Shown: positions 52,935 to 63,079, counted from the first letter of the stretch. The stretch: DNA of 64,000 bases from Vreelandella azerica (GCF_013112225.1 NZ_JABFHI010000003.1:405005-469004); one strand, 5' to 3'. The notes: generated by a model from the letters alone, not told the origin. Numbers and translations are program-made.

Positions 52935-53960
52935 TCAAGGCGTTGGGACGCGTTCAAAGTAAGCCTTGGTAGCTGCGACGACGGTGTTGATATCTTCGTC
53001 GCTGATATCCCGGTGAGTAACCAGTCGGGTCGTATCCTGGCTGTAAAGGGGTTCAATCAGAATCGCGTGTTGTTTGAACCACGCGGTCAAGGCATCCAGA
53101 TGATCAGCGGGAAAGCGTACAAACAGCATATTGGTAGCCTTTGACGCTATTTCGACCTCAGGGAGTTCCGCCAATGCATCTGCCAGCGCCGTGGCCCGAC
53201 GATGGTCCTCGGCCAGTGAGTCAACATGATGCTCAAGCGCATGCAGGCAGGCGGCGGCGACCACGCCTGACTGGCGCATGCCGCCGCCAACCATCTTACG
53301 CCAGCGGCGGGCGCGATCAATCAAAGCGTCAGAGCCTACCAGCGCTGAACCGATAGGTGCCCCCAGCCCCTTGGAAAAACACAGCGAAACGCTATCAAAT
53401 GGCTGGCAAAGCTGTTGGATGGGCGTTTGGCTGGCCACGGCGGCATTGAACAGGCGAGCACCGTCGAGATGTGTCGAGAGGCCATGCAGGCGAGCCAGAT
53501 CAGTGGCCTGGTGGACGTAATCTGCAGGCAGAATCTTGCCGCTGATGGTGTTCTCAAGTGCCAGCAAGCGCGTGCGGGCAAAATGGAAATCATCTGCTTT
53601 TACCGCTGTGCTGATCTTTTCCAGCGGCAGGCTACCATCGGCGGCATTATCAATGGGCTGTGGCTGGATACTGCCCAGCACCGCTGCGCCGCCGGCTTCG
53701 TAGCGGTAGGTGTGAGCCGATTGACCGACAATATATTCGTCACCGCGCTCGCAGTGAGCCATCAGCGCTACCAGATTGCTTTGGGTGCCGGTAGGGAACA
53801 GCAGCGCCGCTTCTTTGCCTGTCTCTTGCGCAAGACGCTGCTGAAAGGCGTTAACAGTTGGATCATCACCCCATACATCGTCGCCCACTGGCGCATTTTG
53901 CATGGCAGCATACATGGTGGGGGTGGGGCGGGTAACGGTGTCACTACGCAGGTCAATCAT
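52935..53960 (-). CDS. ltaE: Low-specificity L-threonine aldolase
   Basis: PLP enzyme that splits L-(allo)threonine to glycine and acetaldehyde. The 341-residue protein starts [20 protein letters not shown] and has [28 protein letters not shown], and the PLP lysine in [18 protein letters not shown] precedes the start. It is convergent with argO with no gap. Confidence 0.95.
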   Translation of the reverse strand: MIDLRSDTVTRPTPTMYAAMQNAPVGDDVWGDDPTVNAFQQRLAQETGKEAALLFPTGTQSNLVALMAHCERGDEYIVGQSAHTYRYEAGGAAVLGSIQPQPIDNAADGSLPLEKISTAVKADDFHFARTRLLALENTISGKILPADYVHQATDLARLHGLSTHLDGARLFNAAVASQTPIQQLCQPFDSVSLCFSKGLGAPIGSALVGSDALIDRARRWRKMVGGGMRQSGVVAAACLHALEHHVDSLAEDHRRATALADALAELPEVEIASKATNMLFVRFPADHLDALTAWFKQHAILIEPLYSQDTTRLVTHRDISDEDINTVVAATKAYFERVPTP

Positions 53961-54120
53961 CTAGGCTCCTGATCACGTCATGGTGTACATGGTGTTTATA
54001 TTGAAAACACGACTGACAATAGGCGATGGACAGCCATGCGAAAACTGATTAGAAAAGTTACTTGAGAAATGCCTGCTTGAGAATCACCCGGTCAGTAAAA
54101 ACCTGCCAGCACAAACTGAA

Positions 54121-54142
54121 ACGCCGGACGGGTGTCCGGCGT
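54121..54142. terminator. Hairpin downstream of the 38-residue ORF
   Basis: A perfect 9-bp stem ACGCCGGAC/GTCCGGCGT around GGGT. On the minus strand it lies about 28 bp after the small ORF's stop and is followed by TTTCAGTTTG, so it can act as its terminator. Confidence 0.65.
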
Positions 54143-54169
54143 GGGTATTATTTTAAAAGGCAAACGCCA

Positions 54170-54286
54170 TTATGCGTCGAAATGGCGTATCCAGGCATTG
54201 GCCAATGCTGTTTGACATTCAGCCTGACGTAACCAGGCGCGTAAAACTTCGGTATCGAACGTCGGGCAGCTGATCAGGGTTGTCAT
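54170..54286 (-). CDS. Small ORF, 38 residues, unknown function
   Basis: ATG at 54286 has a strong GAAGGAG seven bases upstream. The product starts MTTLISCPTFDTEVL and ends ANAWIRHFDA, with two Cys and two Trp and no membrane segment. I do not recognise it. Evidence that it is a real gene: the strong ribosome site, a TATACT box at 54317-54322, a 39-bp palindrome just upstream and a terminator-like hairpin downstream. It lies alone between ltaE and pntB. A leader peptide is an alternative, but no downstream gene follows on the same strand before the convergent argO boundary other than ltaE. Confidence 0.6.
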   Translation of the reverse strand: MTTLISCPTFDTEVLRAWLRQAECQTALANAWIRHFDA

Positions 54287-54316
54287 AATGTAACTCCTTC
54301 AGAGGGTGTCCTGATC

Positions 54317-54322
54317 AGTATA
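54317..54322 (-). promoter_or_regulatory. Putative -10 box of the 38-residue ORF
   Basis: TATACT on the minus strand, 30 bp upstream of the ATG. No good -35 was seen, which fits a promoter that needs an activator at the adjacent palindrome. Confidence 0.45.
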
Positions 54323-54352
54323 GACGTTATTTGTTGCGTTGCAGCATGTTAA

Positions 54353-54391
54353 TTACCTAATGTTTGTTGTGACACCAGAACCATTAGGTAA
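54353..54391. promoter_or_regulatory. 39-bp palindrome, probable operator
   Basis: Arms TTACCTAATG (54353-54362) and CATTAGGTAA (54382-54391) are perfect inverted repeats. The central GTGACAC (54369-54375) shares the same centre, base 54372. Overall 16 of 19 pairs are symmetric. The centre lies about 60 bp upstream of the expected transcript start of the small ORF, a usual place for an activator. No T-run follows, so a terminator is less likely. Confidence 0.65.
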
Positions 54392-54403
54392 GAACCATAA
54401 AAA

Positions 54404-54423
54404 AACGCCCCCGAAGGGGCGTT
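54404..54423 (-). terminator. Terminator of the pnt operon
   Basis: AACGCCCC pairs with GGGGCGTT around CGAA (TTCG on the minus strand), followed on the minus strand by seven T. It ends the pntAB transcript. Confidence 0.9.
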
Positions 54424-54479
54424 CCTGTTACTGACGTTTATACAACAAGGCTTTGAATGCCCTGCTGATCAGCCCGCCA

Positions 54480-55975
54480 TTAATCAATCTGCGGTAGCAG
54501 TGATTCAATAGTAGACTTGGCATCGCCATAGAACATCCGCGTGTTGTCCTTGAAGAACAGCGGGTTTTCGATGCCTGAGTAGCCAGTACCCTGACCACGC
54601 TTGCAGACAAACACCTGCTTGGCATTCCAGACTTCAAGTACCGGCATACCTGCAATTGGGCTGTTCGGGTCGTCCTGGGCGGCTGGGTTAACGATATCGT
54701 TGGAGCCAATCACGATCACGACATCGGTGGAGGAGAGGTCATCATTGATTTCGTCCATTTCCAGTACGATATCGTAAGGCACCTTGGCTTCTGCCAGCAG
54801 TACGTTCATATGCCCCGGTAAACGCCCAGCGACGGGGTGAATGCCAAAGCGCACTTCTTTACCCGCCGCGCGCAGCTTGCGGGTCAGTTCATTCACTGCA
54901 TTCTGGGCCTGGGCCACTGCCATGCCGTAACCTGGTACGATAACCACGCTGTCAGCATCGTTAAGGGCCGCCGCCACACCGGCGGCATCGATAGCGATCT
55001 GCTCGCCTTCGATTTCCGCTGCTGGGCCACTGGGGCCACCAAAGCCACCCAGGATGACGCTGATAAAACTGCGGTTCATGGCCTTGCACATGATGTAGCT
55101 CAGGATCGCACCAGAGCTGCCCACCAGCGCACCCACCACAATCAGCAGGTCATTACCAAGGCTGAAGCCGATGGCCGCTGCTGCCCAACCGGAATAGCTG
55201 TTCAGCATGGACACCACGACCGGCATATCAGCACCGCCGATACCCATGATCAGGTGGTAGCCAATAAACAGCGCCAGCAGCGTCAGCAGGATTAGGGTCC
55301 AACTACCCGCGCCGCCCAGATAGGCAAACATCAGTACCAGAGAGCCGATGGCCGCCGCTGCGTTCAGCATATGCCCGCCCGGCAACTTCTTGGCGGCGGT
55401 ATCTACTTTGCCTGCGAGCTTGCCATAGGCAATGATCGACCCGGTAAAGGTGACAGCACCAATCCAGATGCCCAGCACCAGTTCGACCCGTAGAATGGTA
55501 ATTTCGACCGAGGATTTCTTGGCGATAAGCTGACCGAAAGACGACAGGCCATCGCTAATTCCCTGCGGCAGACCGATGGCAGTGTAACCATCCGCACCAA
55601 CCGCGCCAAAGACCAGGTTATTGGCTGTGTAGATATCCGCAATGGTGTTGATCATGATATCGGCATTGAAGCCGACAATAATCGCCGCCAACCCGACCAG
55701 GCTGTGCATGATCGCCACCAGTTCGGGCATTTGGGTCATCTGCACCCTATTGGCCAGTTGATAGCCGACGGCTGCGCCCAAGGCGATCAGCACGAGGGAC
55801 GCTGGCCAAAGCCCTTGACCCGGTCCGATCAGCGTGCCGATGACGGCGATTGCCATGCCAGCGGCGCCGTACCAGACAGCGCGCTTAGCGCTTTCCTGCC
55901 CAGACAGACCACCCAGCGAGAGGATAAAAGAACTGCCGCGACCACATAGGTCGCAATCGTGAATCCGTATATCAT
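54480..55975 (-). CDS. pntB: NAD(P) transhydrogenase subunit beta PntB (apparent frameshift near N-terminus)
   Basis: Membrane and NADP(H)-binding subunit of the proton-translocating transhydrogenase. It has EMTEMPELV-like [39 protein letters not shown], and the NADP domain [40 protein letters not shown]. The true start is ATG 55975 ([17 protein letters not shown]), but the frame breaks at four A (55926-55929); one more base gives [19 protein letters not shown]. Corrected length is about 498 residues, somewhat longer than E. coli PntB. Confidence 0.94.
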
Positions 55976-55991
55976 ACTGTTATCCCCCGCT

Positions 55992-57561
55992 TTACGATTT
56001 CTGGAACATGGCGAGCATGCGCCGTGTTACGAGGAAACCGCCGAAAATATTGATCGACGCCATAAAGATGCCAGCCGCCGCCAGAACGGTAATCAGCATG
56101 CTGGATGAACCAATCTGGATCAGCGCACCCAGGATAACGATGGACGAAATGGCGTTGGTCACGGACATGAGCGGCGTATGTAGCGAATGTGCGACTTTCC
56201 AGATCACCTGGAAGCCAATGAAGACCGACAGTACGAAGACTATGAAATGCTGCATGAAGCTGGCAGGCGCCACCAGGCCGACGGCCAGCAACAAGGCTGC
56301 TGCCACGGCAATAAGGGTGACCTGCTGCTTGGTCTGGGCCTTGAAGGCAGCAAGTTCAGCCGCTTTTTTCTCTTCTGGCGTGGGCTCTTTTTCCTTGGGC
56401 TTGGGTTTGGCGGCAGCAATCGCTTTAACCTTGGGCGGCGGCGGGGGAAGGTGATTTCCCCTGATGGGTGACGGTGGCGCCACGAATGACGTCGTCTTCC
56501 ATGTTGTGAACCACCACGCCGTCTTTTTCCGGTGTCAGGTCGGCGATCATATGACGGATATTAGTGGCATACAGCAGTGATGACTGTGTTGCCATACGCG
56601 ATGGGAAATCGGTGTAACCCACGACGATCACGCCGTTGTCAGAGACAACCCGTTCATCGGGCTTGGTCAGGTCACAGTTACCGCCTTTCTCTGCGGCCAG
56701 GTCGATGATGACGGAGCCCGGCTTCATGGCCTGAACCATGTCCTCAAGCCACAGTTTGGGGGCAGGGCGGCCGGGGATCAGTGCCGTGGTGATCACGATA
56801 TCGACATCTGGTGCCTGGGCGCGGAAGCATTCCAGCTGCTTCTCACGGAACTCAGGGCTTGACGGCGCGGCATAGCCACCGGTCTCGGAACCGTCCTGGC
56901 TTTCGTCGAAATCGAGGAACAGAAACTCGGCGCCCATGGATTCGATCTGCTCGGAGACTTCTGGGCGTACATCAAAAGCGCGCACCACGGCACCCAGGCT
57001 GGTTGCGGTGCCGATGGCCGCAAGCCCTGCAACGCCAGCACCAATAACCAGCACTTTGGCAGGTGGAACCTTACCGGCCGCCGTTACCTGGCCAGTAAAG
57101 AAACGCCCAAAGTTATTACCCGCTTCGATCACCGCACGATAACCGGCGATATTGGCCATGGATGACAGGGCATCCATCTTCTGGGCGCGGGAAATCCGCG
57201 GCACCATATCCATGGCGATAACGCTGGCGCCCTGGCCTTTGCAGGTTTCCAGCATCGCTTCATTCTGGGCGGGCCAGAAGAAGCTGATCAGAGTTTGCCC
57301 TTCGCGCAGGTAATGAGCTTCCTCTTCAGAAGGCTCACGCACCTTGATGACGGTGTCAACCGCATCCCAGAGCGCTTTGGCGCCATCAATGACGTTAACG
57401 CCGGCGTCGCGGTAGGCCGCATCATCGAAGCCGGCGGCTTTGCCGGCACCGGCTTCGATGAAGCAGTCGTGTCCAAGCTTTTGGAGTTGCAGAGCGCTAT
57501 CCGGCGTCAGCGCAACGCGCGCTTCACCGGGAGCAATCTCCTTGGGTGCACCAATCTTCAC
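55992..57561 (-). CDS. pntA: NAD(P) transhydrogenase subunit alpha PntA (two apparent frameshifts)
   Basis: NAD(H)-binding subunit with its own membrane helices. The first 375 codons from GTG 57561 hold the alanine-dehydrogenase-like domain (MKIGAPKEIAPGEARVALTP, VLVIGAGVAGLAAIGTA). The rest encodes the membrane part (HTPLMSVTNAISSIVILGAL, ASINIFGGFLVTRRML). As read it looks like split PntAa/PntAb, but adding one base at C4 (56458-56461) and one at G5 (56443-56447) gives VTHQGEITFPPPPPKVKA, the family's linker, and one protein of about 523 residues, near E. coli's 510. It is 16 bp upstream of pntB. Confidence 0.92.
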
Positions 57562-57676
57562 GTTGGATCTCCCTAATGGCTGTTATTGGTGAGTTACAAA
57601 TGTAGTTAATAGCTATACCTGACATTGCGATTCGGCACAACTGGCCAATGCAACAATCTGCCTGCTGGCTCCCTGT

Positions 57677-59518
57677 TTATTGGTAGCCTTTTGCCTGCAG
57701 GCGAAACAGTGATGCATAGCGGCCATCACTTTCCAGAAGCGCTTGATGCGTGCCACGCTCAATGATGCGGCCCTGGTCAATCACGATAATCTGTTCGGCG
57801 CTTCTTACTGTCGAAAAGCGATGTGAAATCAGGATGGTCATTTTGTCGCGGCTATGCTCCCGAAAGCGCGCAAAGACGGCAGCTTCCGCAGCGGCATCCA
57901 TTGCGGCTGTCGGCTCATCAAGTACCAGGATATCGGCATTCTCGCGCATATAGGCTCTGGAGAGCGCGACTTTCTGCCACTGACCACCGGACAACTCTTG
58001 GCCGTTTTTGAACCAGCGGCCAAGCTGGGTATGATAGCCATTGTCCATGCGGTTGATAAAGTCATCGGCCAGGCCGTGATGCGCCGCTCGCGCCCAGCGC
58101 TGTTCATCGCTGAACGCCTGGGTATCGCCGACCCCCAGGTTTTCACCTACCTGTAGCTGATAGCGCTCGAAATCCTGAAAGATTACCCCGATACGCCGTC
58201 GCAGTGCGCCGGTTTCCCAGTCGCGCAAGTCGCTGCCATCCAGCAGGACGCGCCCTTGAGTCGGGTGATAAAGGCGAGTCAGCAATTTGATCAAAGTGGT
58301 CTTGCCTGAGCCATTTTCACCCACTAGAGCAAGGCTTTCGCCGGGTTTCAAGTGCAGGGAAATATCGTGCAGGACTTCACCACCGCCCGGATAGGCGAAG
58401 CTGACTTGCTCAAAGCGCAGGCCATCACCCGGGATGGCGCCAATGGTGACCTCGCCGTTCTCCTGCTCGGTGGGCTGTTCAAGATATTCATACAGGTTGG
58501 ACAGATAGAGGTTGTCCTCGTACATGCCGCTAATTGAGGTCAAGCAGGCTGATAGCGCGCTTTGGCCCTGCTTGAATACCATCAGGTACATGGTCATCTG
58601 CCCCAGGGTCAAGGCGCCGACCACGGTTTCAAGCACGACCCAGCCATAAGCCATATAAAAGGCCAGGGTGCCGATCAGACCAAGCCCGAACCCCCAGGCT
58701 TCGCGGCGCAGGGTAAGCAGCCTTTCCTCTTTGAACAGACGAGTGAAAATATCGCGATAGCGCTGCAGAAAAAGTGATTCCAGGCCAAACAGTTTGACCT
58801 CTTTGATGCTGTCTTCTCGGGCCAGCACCGTCTCCAGGTACATCTGCATACGTGACTGGGGCGAACGCCAGCGAAACAGGCGAAAGGCATCACCGGAAAA
58901 CTTGGCCTCAGAGAGAAAAACCGGCAAGGCGCCCGCTATCAGGATCAATAGCGCCCAGGGAGAAAACTGCACCAGCAACACTCCGAAGCTGACCAGCGAA
59001 ATGGCATTCTGTAGCAAGCTGAAGGTTTTATTGACCAGCCCCAAGGGGCGGGTCGACGCTTCGCGACGGGCGCGGGTAAGCTTGTCGTAAAGCTCGGAAT
59101 CCTCAAACTGGCTAAGTGACAGCGTACCGGCTTTTTCAAGGATCATGACGTTGACTTTCTGCCCCAGCATTGCCCGTAGCAGCGACTGCTGGGCACTAAG
59201 CCCGCGTTGGGCGAGGGTGATCAGCGCAATGATGGCGCCCTCCAAAGCTACCAGCCAGAGCACCGGCGTAATCACCTCCATCAATGAACTGCTGGCCTGA
59301 TAGGTGTCCATGGCAGCGACCACGCCATCGACAATCAGCTGCCCGATCCAGGTGGCGACGGCAGGCAGTACCCCCGCCACCAGCGTGCACACGGCAAGGC
59401 CAATCATCATTTTCGGCGAGGTTTGCCATACCAGAGAGAGCGCTCTGCTGCTGTAGCGGAAAACGCCGAAAAACCCTTGGAAGGGGCGCGGTGGAGCAGG
59501 TATCAGGTTGGGTGACAT
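57677..59518 (-). CDS. ABC exporter half-transporter
   Basis: A 613-residue fused membrane and ATPase protein. Six membrane segments lie in about residues 35-330. The ATPase has Walker A GENGSGKTT, signature LSGGQ (in GQELSGGQWQKVALSRAY), Walker B ILVLDEPTAAMD and the switch ISHRF. The end is GTHQALLESDGRYASLFRLQ. Substrate is unknown; such stand-alone exporters move lipids, peptides or drugs. It is 115 bp upstream of pntA on the same strand. Confidence 0.92.
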   Translation of the reverse strand: MSPNLIPAPPRPFQGFFGVFRYSSRALSLVWQTSPKMMIGLAVCTLVAGVLPAVATWIGQLIVDGVVAAMDTYQASSSLMEVITPVLWLVALEGAIIALITLAQRGLSAQQSLLRAMLGQKVNVMILEKAGTLSLSQFEDSELYDKLTRARREASTRPLGLVNKTFSLLQNAISLVSFGVLLVQFSPWALLILIAGALPVFLSEAKFSGDAFRLFRWRSPQSRMQMYLETVLAREDSIKEVKLFGLESLFLQRYRDIFTRLFKEERLLTLRREAWGFGLGLIGTLAFYMAYGWVVLETVVGALTLGQMTMYLMVFKQGQSALSACLTSISGMYEDNLYLSNLYEYLEQPTEQENGEVTIGAIPGDGLRFEQVSFAYPGGGEVLHDISLHLKPGESLALVGENGSGKTTLIKLLTRLYHPTQGRVLLDGSDLRDWETGALRRRIGVIFQDFERYQLQVGENLGVGDTQAFSDEQRWARAAHHGLADDFINRMDNGYHTQLGRWFKNGQELSGGQWQKVALSRAYMRENADILVLDEPTAAMDAAAEAAVFARFREHSRDKMTILISHRFSTVRSAEQIIVIDQGRIIERGTHQALLESDGRYASLFRLQAKGYQ

Positions 59519-59683
59519 GGCGAAGGAAGCTGCCTATTGAAGCGTTAAAACACTATGATGCGTGAGATACGCCATGAGTACCAGCGACGACAGCCAAATC
59601 ACGGCCTGTTGTTTGGGAATATAGCGTCCAGGAACATAGCGTTCAGGGATATTCAGTCAGCGTTTTTCCAGAAAGAGGTAGTT

Positions 59684-60241
59684 ATGCAAAGCAGCGATGA
59701 AGAGGTGATTCGCCACACCCGTCATTGGGTCAGTGATGTCATTGTGGCCATGAATATTTGCCCGTTTGCCAAGCGGGAACTTGCCCGAGACAGCATCAGG
59801 GTAGCAGTGTCCCGGGTTAAAAAGCTGGCGCTGGCGCTTGAAGAACTGATGAAGGAAATCCAGTGGCTGGATGAGCATCCGGCAACGGAAACCACCCTGC
59901 TGGTGTTTCCGACTCTGTTTAAGGATTTCGAACACTATCTGGATTTTGTCGAGTTAGCGGACAGCCTGTTGGTGGATCAGGGCTATGAAGGCACCTACCA
60001 GCTTGCCAGCTTTCACCCGGATTACTGCTTTGCAGAGGCTGACCCGGATGATGCGTCTAACTATACCAATCGCTCTCCTTACCCCATGGTGCACTTGCTG
60101 CGTGAAGCAAGCCTGACTCAGGCGATTGAGTATTACGGTGATACCCAGCAGATTCCTGAAAATAATATTGCTAAAATGAATCAGATTGGCGCTGCCGAAG
60201 CCCAACGCCGCCTGGCGGCCTGCTTTGACAATCTGCCGTAA
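59684..60241 (+). CDS. DUF1415 family protein
   Basis: A 185-residue cytosolic protein of unknown function common in proteobacteria. It has IVAMNICPFAKRE near the N-terminus, LLVFPTLFKDFEHYLDFV, YQLASFHPDYCFAE and NRSPYPMVHLLREAS, which define DUF1415. The start at 59684 has AGAGGT upstream; a frame back to 59555 is not part of the family. It is divergent from the ABC exporter. Confidence 0.88.
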   Translation: MQSSDEEVIRHTRHWVSDVIVAMNICPFAKRELARDSIRVAVSRVKKLALALEELMKEIQWLDEHPATETTLLVFPTLFKDFEHYLDFVELADSLLVDQGYEGTYQLASFHPDYCFAEADPDDASNYTNRSPYPMVHLLREASLTQAIEYYGDTQQIPENNIAKMNQIGAAEAQRRLAACFDNLP

Positions 60242-60522
60242 TTAGCTTCAAACCATCCCTGGATGTTGCTTACAGCTTCTTGGCTGGCCTACTTCTGCTG
60301 GGCCAGCTTTATTTTTCCCCTCATATATTCGCCTTTGCTTATTAACTGTGTTTCAGCTTATAAAACGGTATCAGATTGTTTTTTGAAACATTTGTTCATA
60401 AAGTGTGGCGTGTTTAATAGGTCTGCCACCGTGCAAGCGTGTCGGTCGGCCAACGATAAGCAGCGAGCCTCAAGCAGATAACACGCTGAATAACGCCAGT
60501 TTCCAAGGGGTGGGGTAATCAT
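60242..60522. other. Intergenic region before the chemoreceptor gene
   Basis: 281 bp without a gene. I looked for a FliA (sigma-28) promoter, since chemoreceptors often have one, but found no convincing TAAA/GCCGATAA pair. Nothing else could be supported. Confidence 0.45.
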
Positions 60523-62271
60523 ATGTCGGTTCAAGGTAATTCGCGGTTTGCGTTCAGTTTGCAGACCAAAATCGTTTTTCTGGTGTTGTTTCCCATGCTG
60601 GTATTAGCCTGTGTGCTGTCAGTGCTGGAAGCCAGAAACTCTGCTGGGCGTATTCAGGAAACACTGGATGAGCAGCGTGAACTGCTCGTCAAAGAGCGTG
60701 AGCAGACGGTACGTTACCTGATCGAATCGGCGCGCAATGCCATCTTGCCGCTGGTAGAAGATACCCGCTTGAGCGAACGGATCGCCAAGCAGCGTGCCCA
60801 GCAGATTTTGCAGAACTTCCGTTTCGGCGATGAAAACTATGTTTTTGCCTTTGAGTTTGATGGTACGGCTATCGCTTTGGCGGCAGCGCCTGACCGGGTC
60901 GGAACAAGCATGTCGGGTATGACTGATAGCAATGGTAATGCCTTTGTGGATGACCTGATTGAACGGGCGCGTAGCGGCAATCAGCAGTTCTATGATTATC
61001 AATGGATCAACCCTGCCACGGGCGAAACTGAGGCCAAGCATTCCATGGCTGTAAAGATTCCAGAGTGGGACTGGATGATAGGCACAGGGATCTACCTGAG
61101 TGATATTGATGCCGGGTTGGCACAGGTTGAAGTACTGGCGTGGCAGGAATTCAAGCAGGATCTGTTGATCAAGGCCGGGGTCACCTTGCTGATCCTGATA
61201 GGCGTTGGCTTTGTGGCGGCCTACCTAGTGCATCGCGCCCTGCGTCCGGTGCGCCGTGCAGCAGCGGCAATGCACGGTGTGGCAACCGGTGAGGCAGACC
61301 TGACTCAGCGGCTGGCCGTGGAAACCAATGATGAAGTGGGCAATCTGGCGCGCCAGTTCAATGCCTTTGTCGAGCGTATGCAAAACACCCTGCGCGATGT
61401 CCACTCGACGTCACGCACGGTATTAACAGCCTCATTGGAGATTAACAACGGCACCAATGAGCTGGCGACACGCACGGAGCAGTCAGCGGCTAATCTGCAG
61501 CAAACCTCCTCTTCGATGGAGGAAATCACCTCGACTGTTCAACATACTACGCAATCAGCCGAGCAGGCCTCGCAGCTGTCGCAGAGTGCGCTGGAGGTTG
61601 CCCGCCAGGGCGGAGACGCCATGCAGCGAGTTGAAAGCACCATGGGGACGATCAACGATTCAGCAACGCAGATTGGTGACATCATCACCATGATCGACTC
61701 AATTGCCTTTCAGACCAATATTCTCGCCTTGAATGCCTCTGTCGAGGCGGCACGGGCAGGCGAGCACGGGCGAGGTTTTGCGGTAGTGGCCGAAGAGGTC
61801 AGAAAGCTGGCCAGTCGTTCAAGCGATGCCGCCAGTGAAATTCGCACCCTGATTGACAGCTCTATGAAGCACACTAAGGAAGGCAGTGCGCTGGTGCGTG
61901 ATGCCGGTGCCACCATGCAGGACATCATGCAGAGTGTGACTCGGGTGACGGATGTTATTGCTGAGATCAGCGCCGGTGCCAGAGAGCAGAATGCCGGCAT
62001 TGGTGAAATCAACACCGCAGTGGCAGAAATGGATTCCATGACGCAGCAGAATGCGTCCATGGTTCAGGAGAGCGCCTTGGCTGCCCAAAAGCTGCGTGAA
62101 GGCGCCGAACACCTGTCGCATCTGCTGGATTCGTTCGTATTGGGAGATACGCCAGCGGCACCCGAACAACGCCAGGCGTCATTGCCCGCGGGGGCGTCGA
62201 GAGTTGCTAGCCCTGCTGCACCATCCAACCGCCGTCCAATCCGTGATGAAGACAACTGGGAAACCTTCTAG
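60523..62271 (+). CDS. Methyl-accepting chemotaxis protein (sCache, HAMP, MA)
   Basis: A 582-residue chemoreceptor. TM1 is at about residues 16-34; a periplasmic single-Cache domain follows (about 40-200, with FGDENYVFAFEFDGTAIA and IPEWDWMIGTGIY). TM2 (LLILIGVGFVAAYLV), a HAMP domain and a signalling domain come next. The hairpin tip is IDSIAFQTNILALNASVEAARAGEHGRGFAVVAEEVR in outline. It ends in NWETF, the same docking pentapeptide for CheR/CheB as E. coli Tar. The ligand is unknown; sCache domains often bind small organic acids. Confidence 0.95.
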   Translation: MSVQGNSRFAFSLQTKIVFLVLFPMLVLACVLSVLEARNSAGRIQETLDEQRELLVKEREQTVRYLIESARNAILPLVEDTRLSERIAKQRAQQILQNFRFGDENYVFAFEFDGTAIALAAAPDRVGTSMSGMTDSNGNAFVDDLIERARSGNQQFYDYQWINPATGETEAKHSMAVKIPEWDWMIGTGIYLSDIDAGLAQVEVLAWQEFKQDLLIKAGVTLLILIGVGFVAAYLVHRALRPVRRAAAAMHGVATGEADLTQRLAVETNDEVGNLARQFNAFVERMQNTLRDVHSTSRTVLTASLEINNGTNELATRTEQSAANLQQTSSSMEEITSTVQHTTQSAEQASQLSQSALEVARQGGDAMQRVESTMGTINDSATQIGDIITMIDSIAFQTNILALNASVEAARAGEHGRGFAVVAEEVRKLASRSSDAASEIRTLIDSSMKHTKEGSALVRDAGATMQDIMQSVTRVTDVIAEISAGAREQNAGIGEINTAVAEMDSMTQQNASMVQESALAAQKLREGAEHLSHLLDSFVLGDTPAAPEQRQASLPAGASRVASPAAPSNRRPIRDEDNWETF

Positions 62272-62311
62272 GAAGAGTAAAGTTCCTGGGATGGTGAAGA
62301 GCCGTTAAGTG

Positions 62312-62344
62312 AAGCAAGCCGTTCAATATGAGCGGCTTGCTTTT
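62312..62344 (+). terminator. Terminator after the chemoreceptor gene
   Basis: AGCAAGCCG (62313-62321) pairs with CGGCTTGCT (62333-62341), followed by TTTT. It separates the convergent chemoreceptor and L,D-transpeptidase genes. Confidence 0.8.
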
Positions 62345-62359
62345 CAATGCCTGAGTACA

Positions 62360-63079
62360 TCAGCGCTGAGCCATCTGAGTGTCATTGTTGCAATTGAGGT
62401 AAGTAGATTCGGCCAGAAACGCAGGATCAGGATAGTAAGCAAAGACGTACTGCTCTTCCTTGATGCTATCGATCAACGAGTAGGTCACGTCGGTACGCAC
62501 TGCCGGACAGCCATGGCTTCTGCCTAAACGGCCTGTCTGAGTAATGAAGTCTTCACTGACGTAATCAGCGCCATGAATCACAATGGCACGTTCATAGGCC
62601 AGGTCATTGACCGTGGGCTCCAGCCCTTCCAGGCGTAATGAGTAACCATTGCTGCCGTAATAGCTGTTCATGGTGCGAAACAGCCCCAGGCTAGACTGAT
62701 GGCTGTCTGGGGTGTTGGAAAACACTTCAGCCAGCGCATCGCCAGAGCCTTGGCCGTGGGAAACGAGCTCTTCGAACAACAATTCATGCTGTTTGAGATC
62801 AAACACCCACATACGCGGCTCGGAAGAAGGAAGTGAGTAGTCAATCACTGCCAGACGCTCTGCATCCGGGTCGGCACAGCTGAGTGCCTGTGCGGCCATT
62901 CGCAAGGCGTCAGGGGATGCCTGGGGCGCGAGTTGCTTGAGTTGATGATGAAGCGGTGACGTGCCGGGAGGCGGGGTAGTGGCGCTGTTGGCGAAGAAAT
63001 TAGCAGCGTGAACTGGTATGGTCGATAAGGTGAGAGGTAAGCTGACCAGCAATGCTGCTATCTTGAATGTAAGCATCAT
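62360..63079 (-). CDS. L,D-transpeptidase catalytic-domain protein (YkuD-like, murein type)
   Basis: A 239-residue exported protein with a signal peptide ending near VHAANF and a YkuD-type catalytic core. HGADYV is followed by GRSHGCPAVR, with the catalytic Cys in SHGCxxxR. It belongs to the 'murein L,D-transpeptidase catalytic domain' group, whose exact reaction (crosslinking or trimming) is not settled. It is divergent from an LdtD-like gene. Confidence 0.9.
   Translation of the reverse strand: MMLTFKIAALLVSLPLTLSTIPVHAANFFANSATTPPPGTSPLHHQLKQLAPQASPDALRMAAQALSCADPDAERLAVIDYSLPSSEPRMWVFDLKQHELLFEELVSHGQGSGDALAEVFSNTPDSHQSSLGLFRTMNSYYGSNGYSLRLEGLEPTVNDLAYERAIVIHGADYVSEDFITQTGRLGRSHGCPAVRTDVTYSLIDSIKEEQYVFAYYPDPAFLAESTYLNCNNDTQMAQR

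Noticed and set aside
54353..54391. Palindrome as a terminator hairpin
   Set aside because: A strong terminator for pntB already lies at 54404-54423, and no T-run follows the palindrome on the minus strand.
55992..57561. Separate pntAa and pntAb genes as in Rhodospirillum or Pseudomonas
   Set aside because: The join lies at two short homopolymers, and restoring one base at each gives the family linker EITFPPPPPKV and the normal length of a fused PntA.
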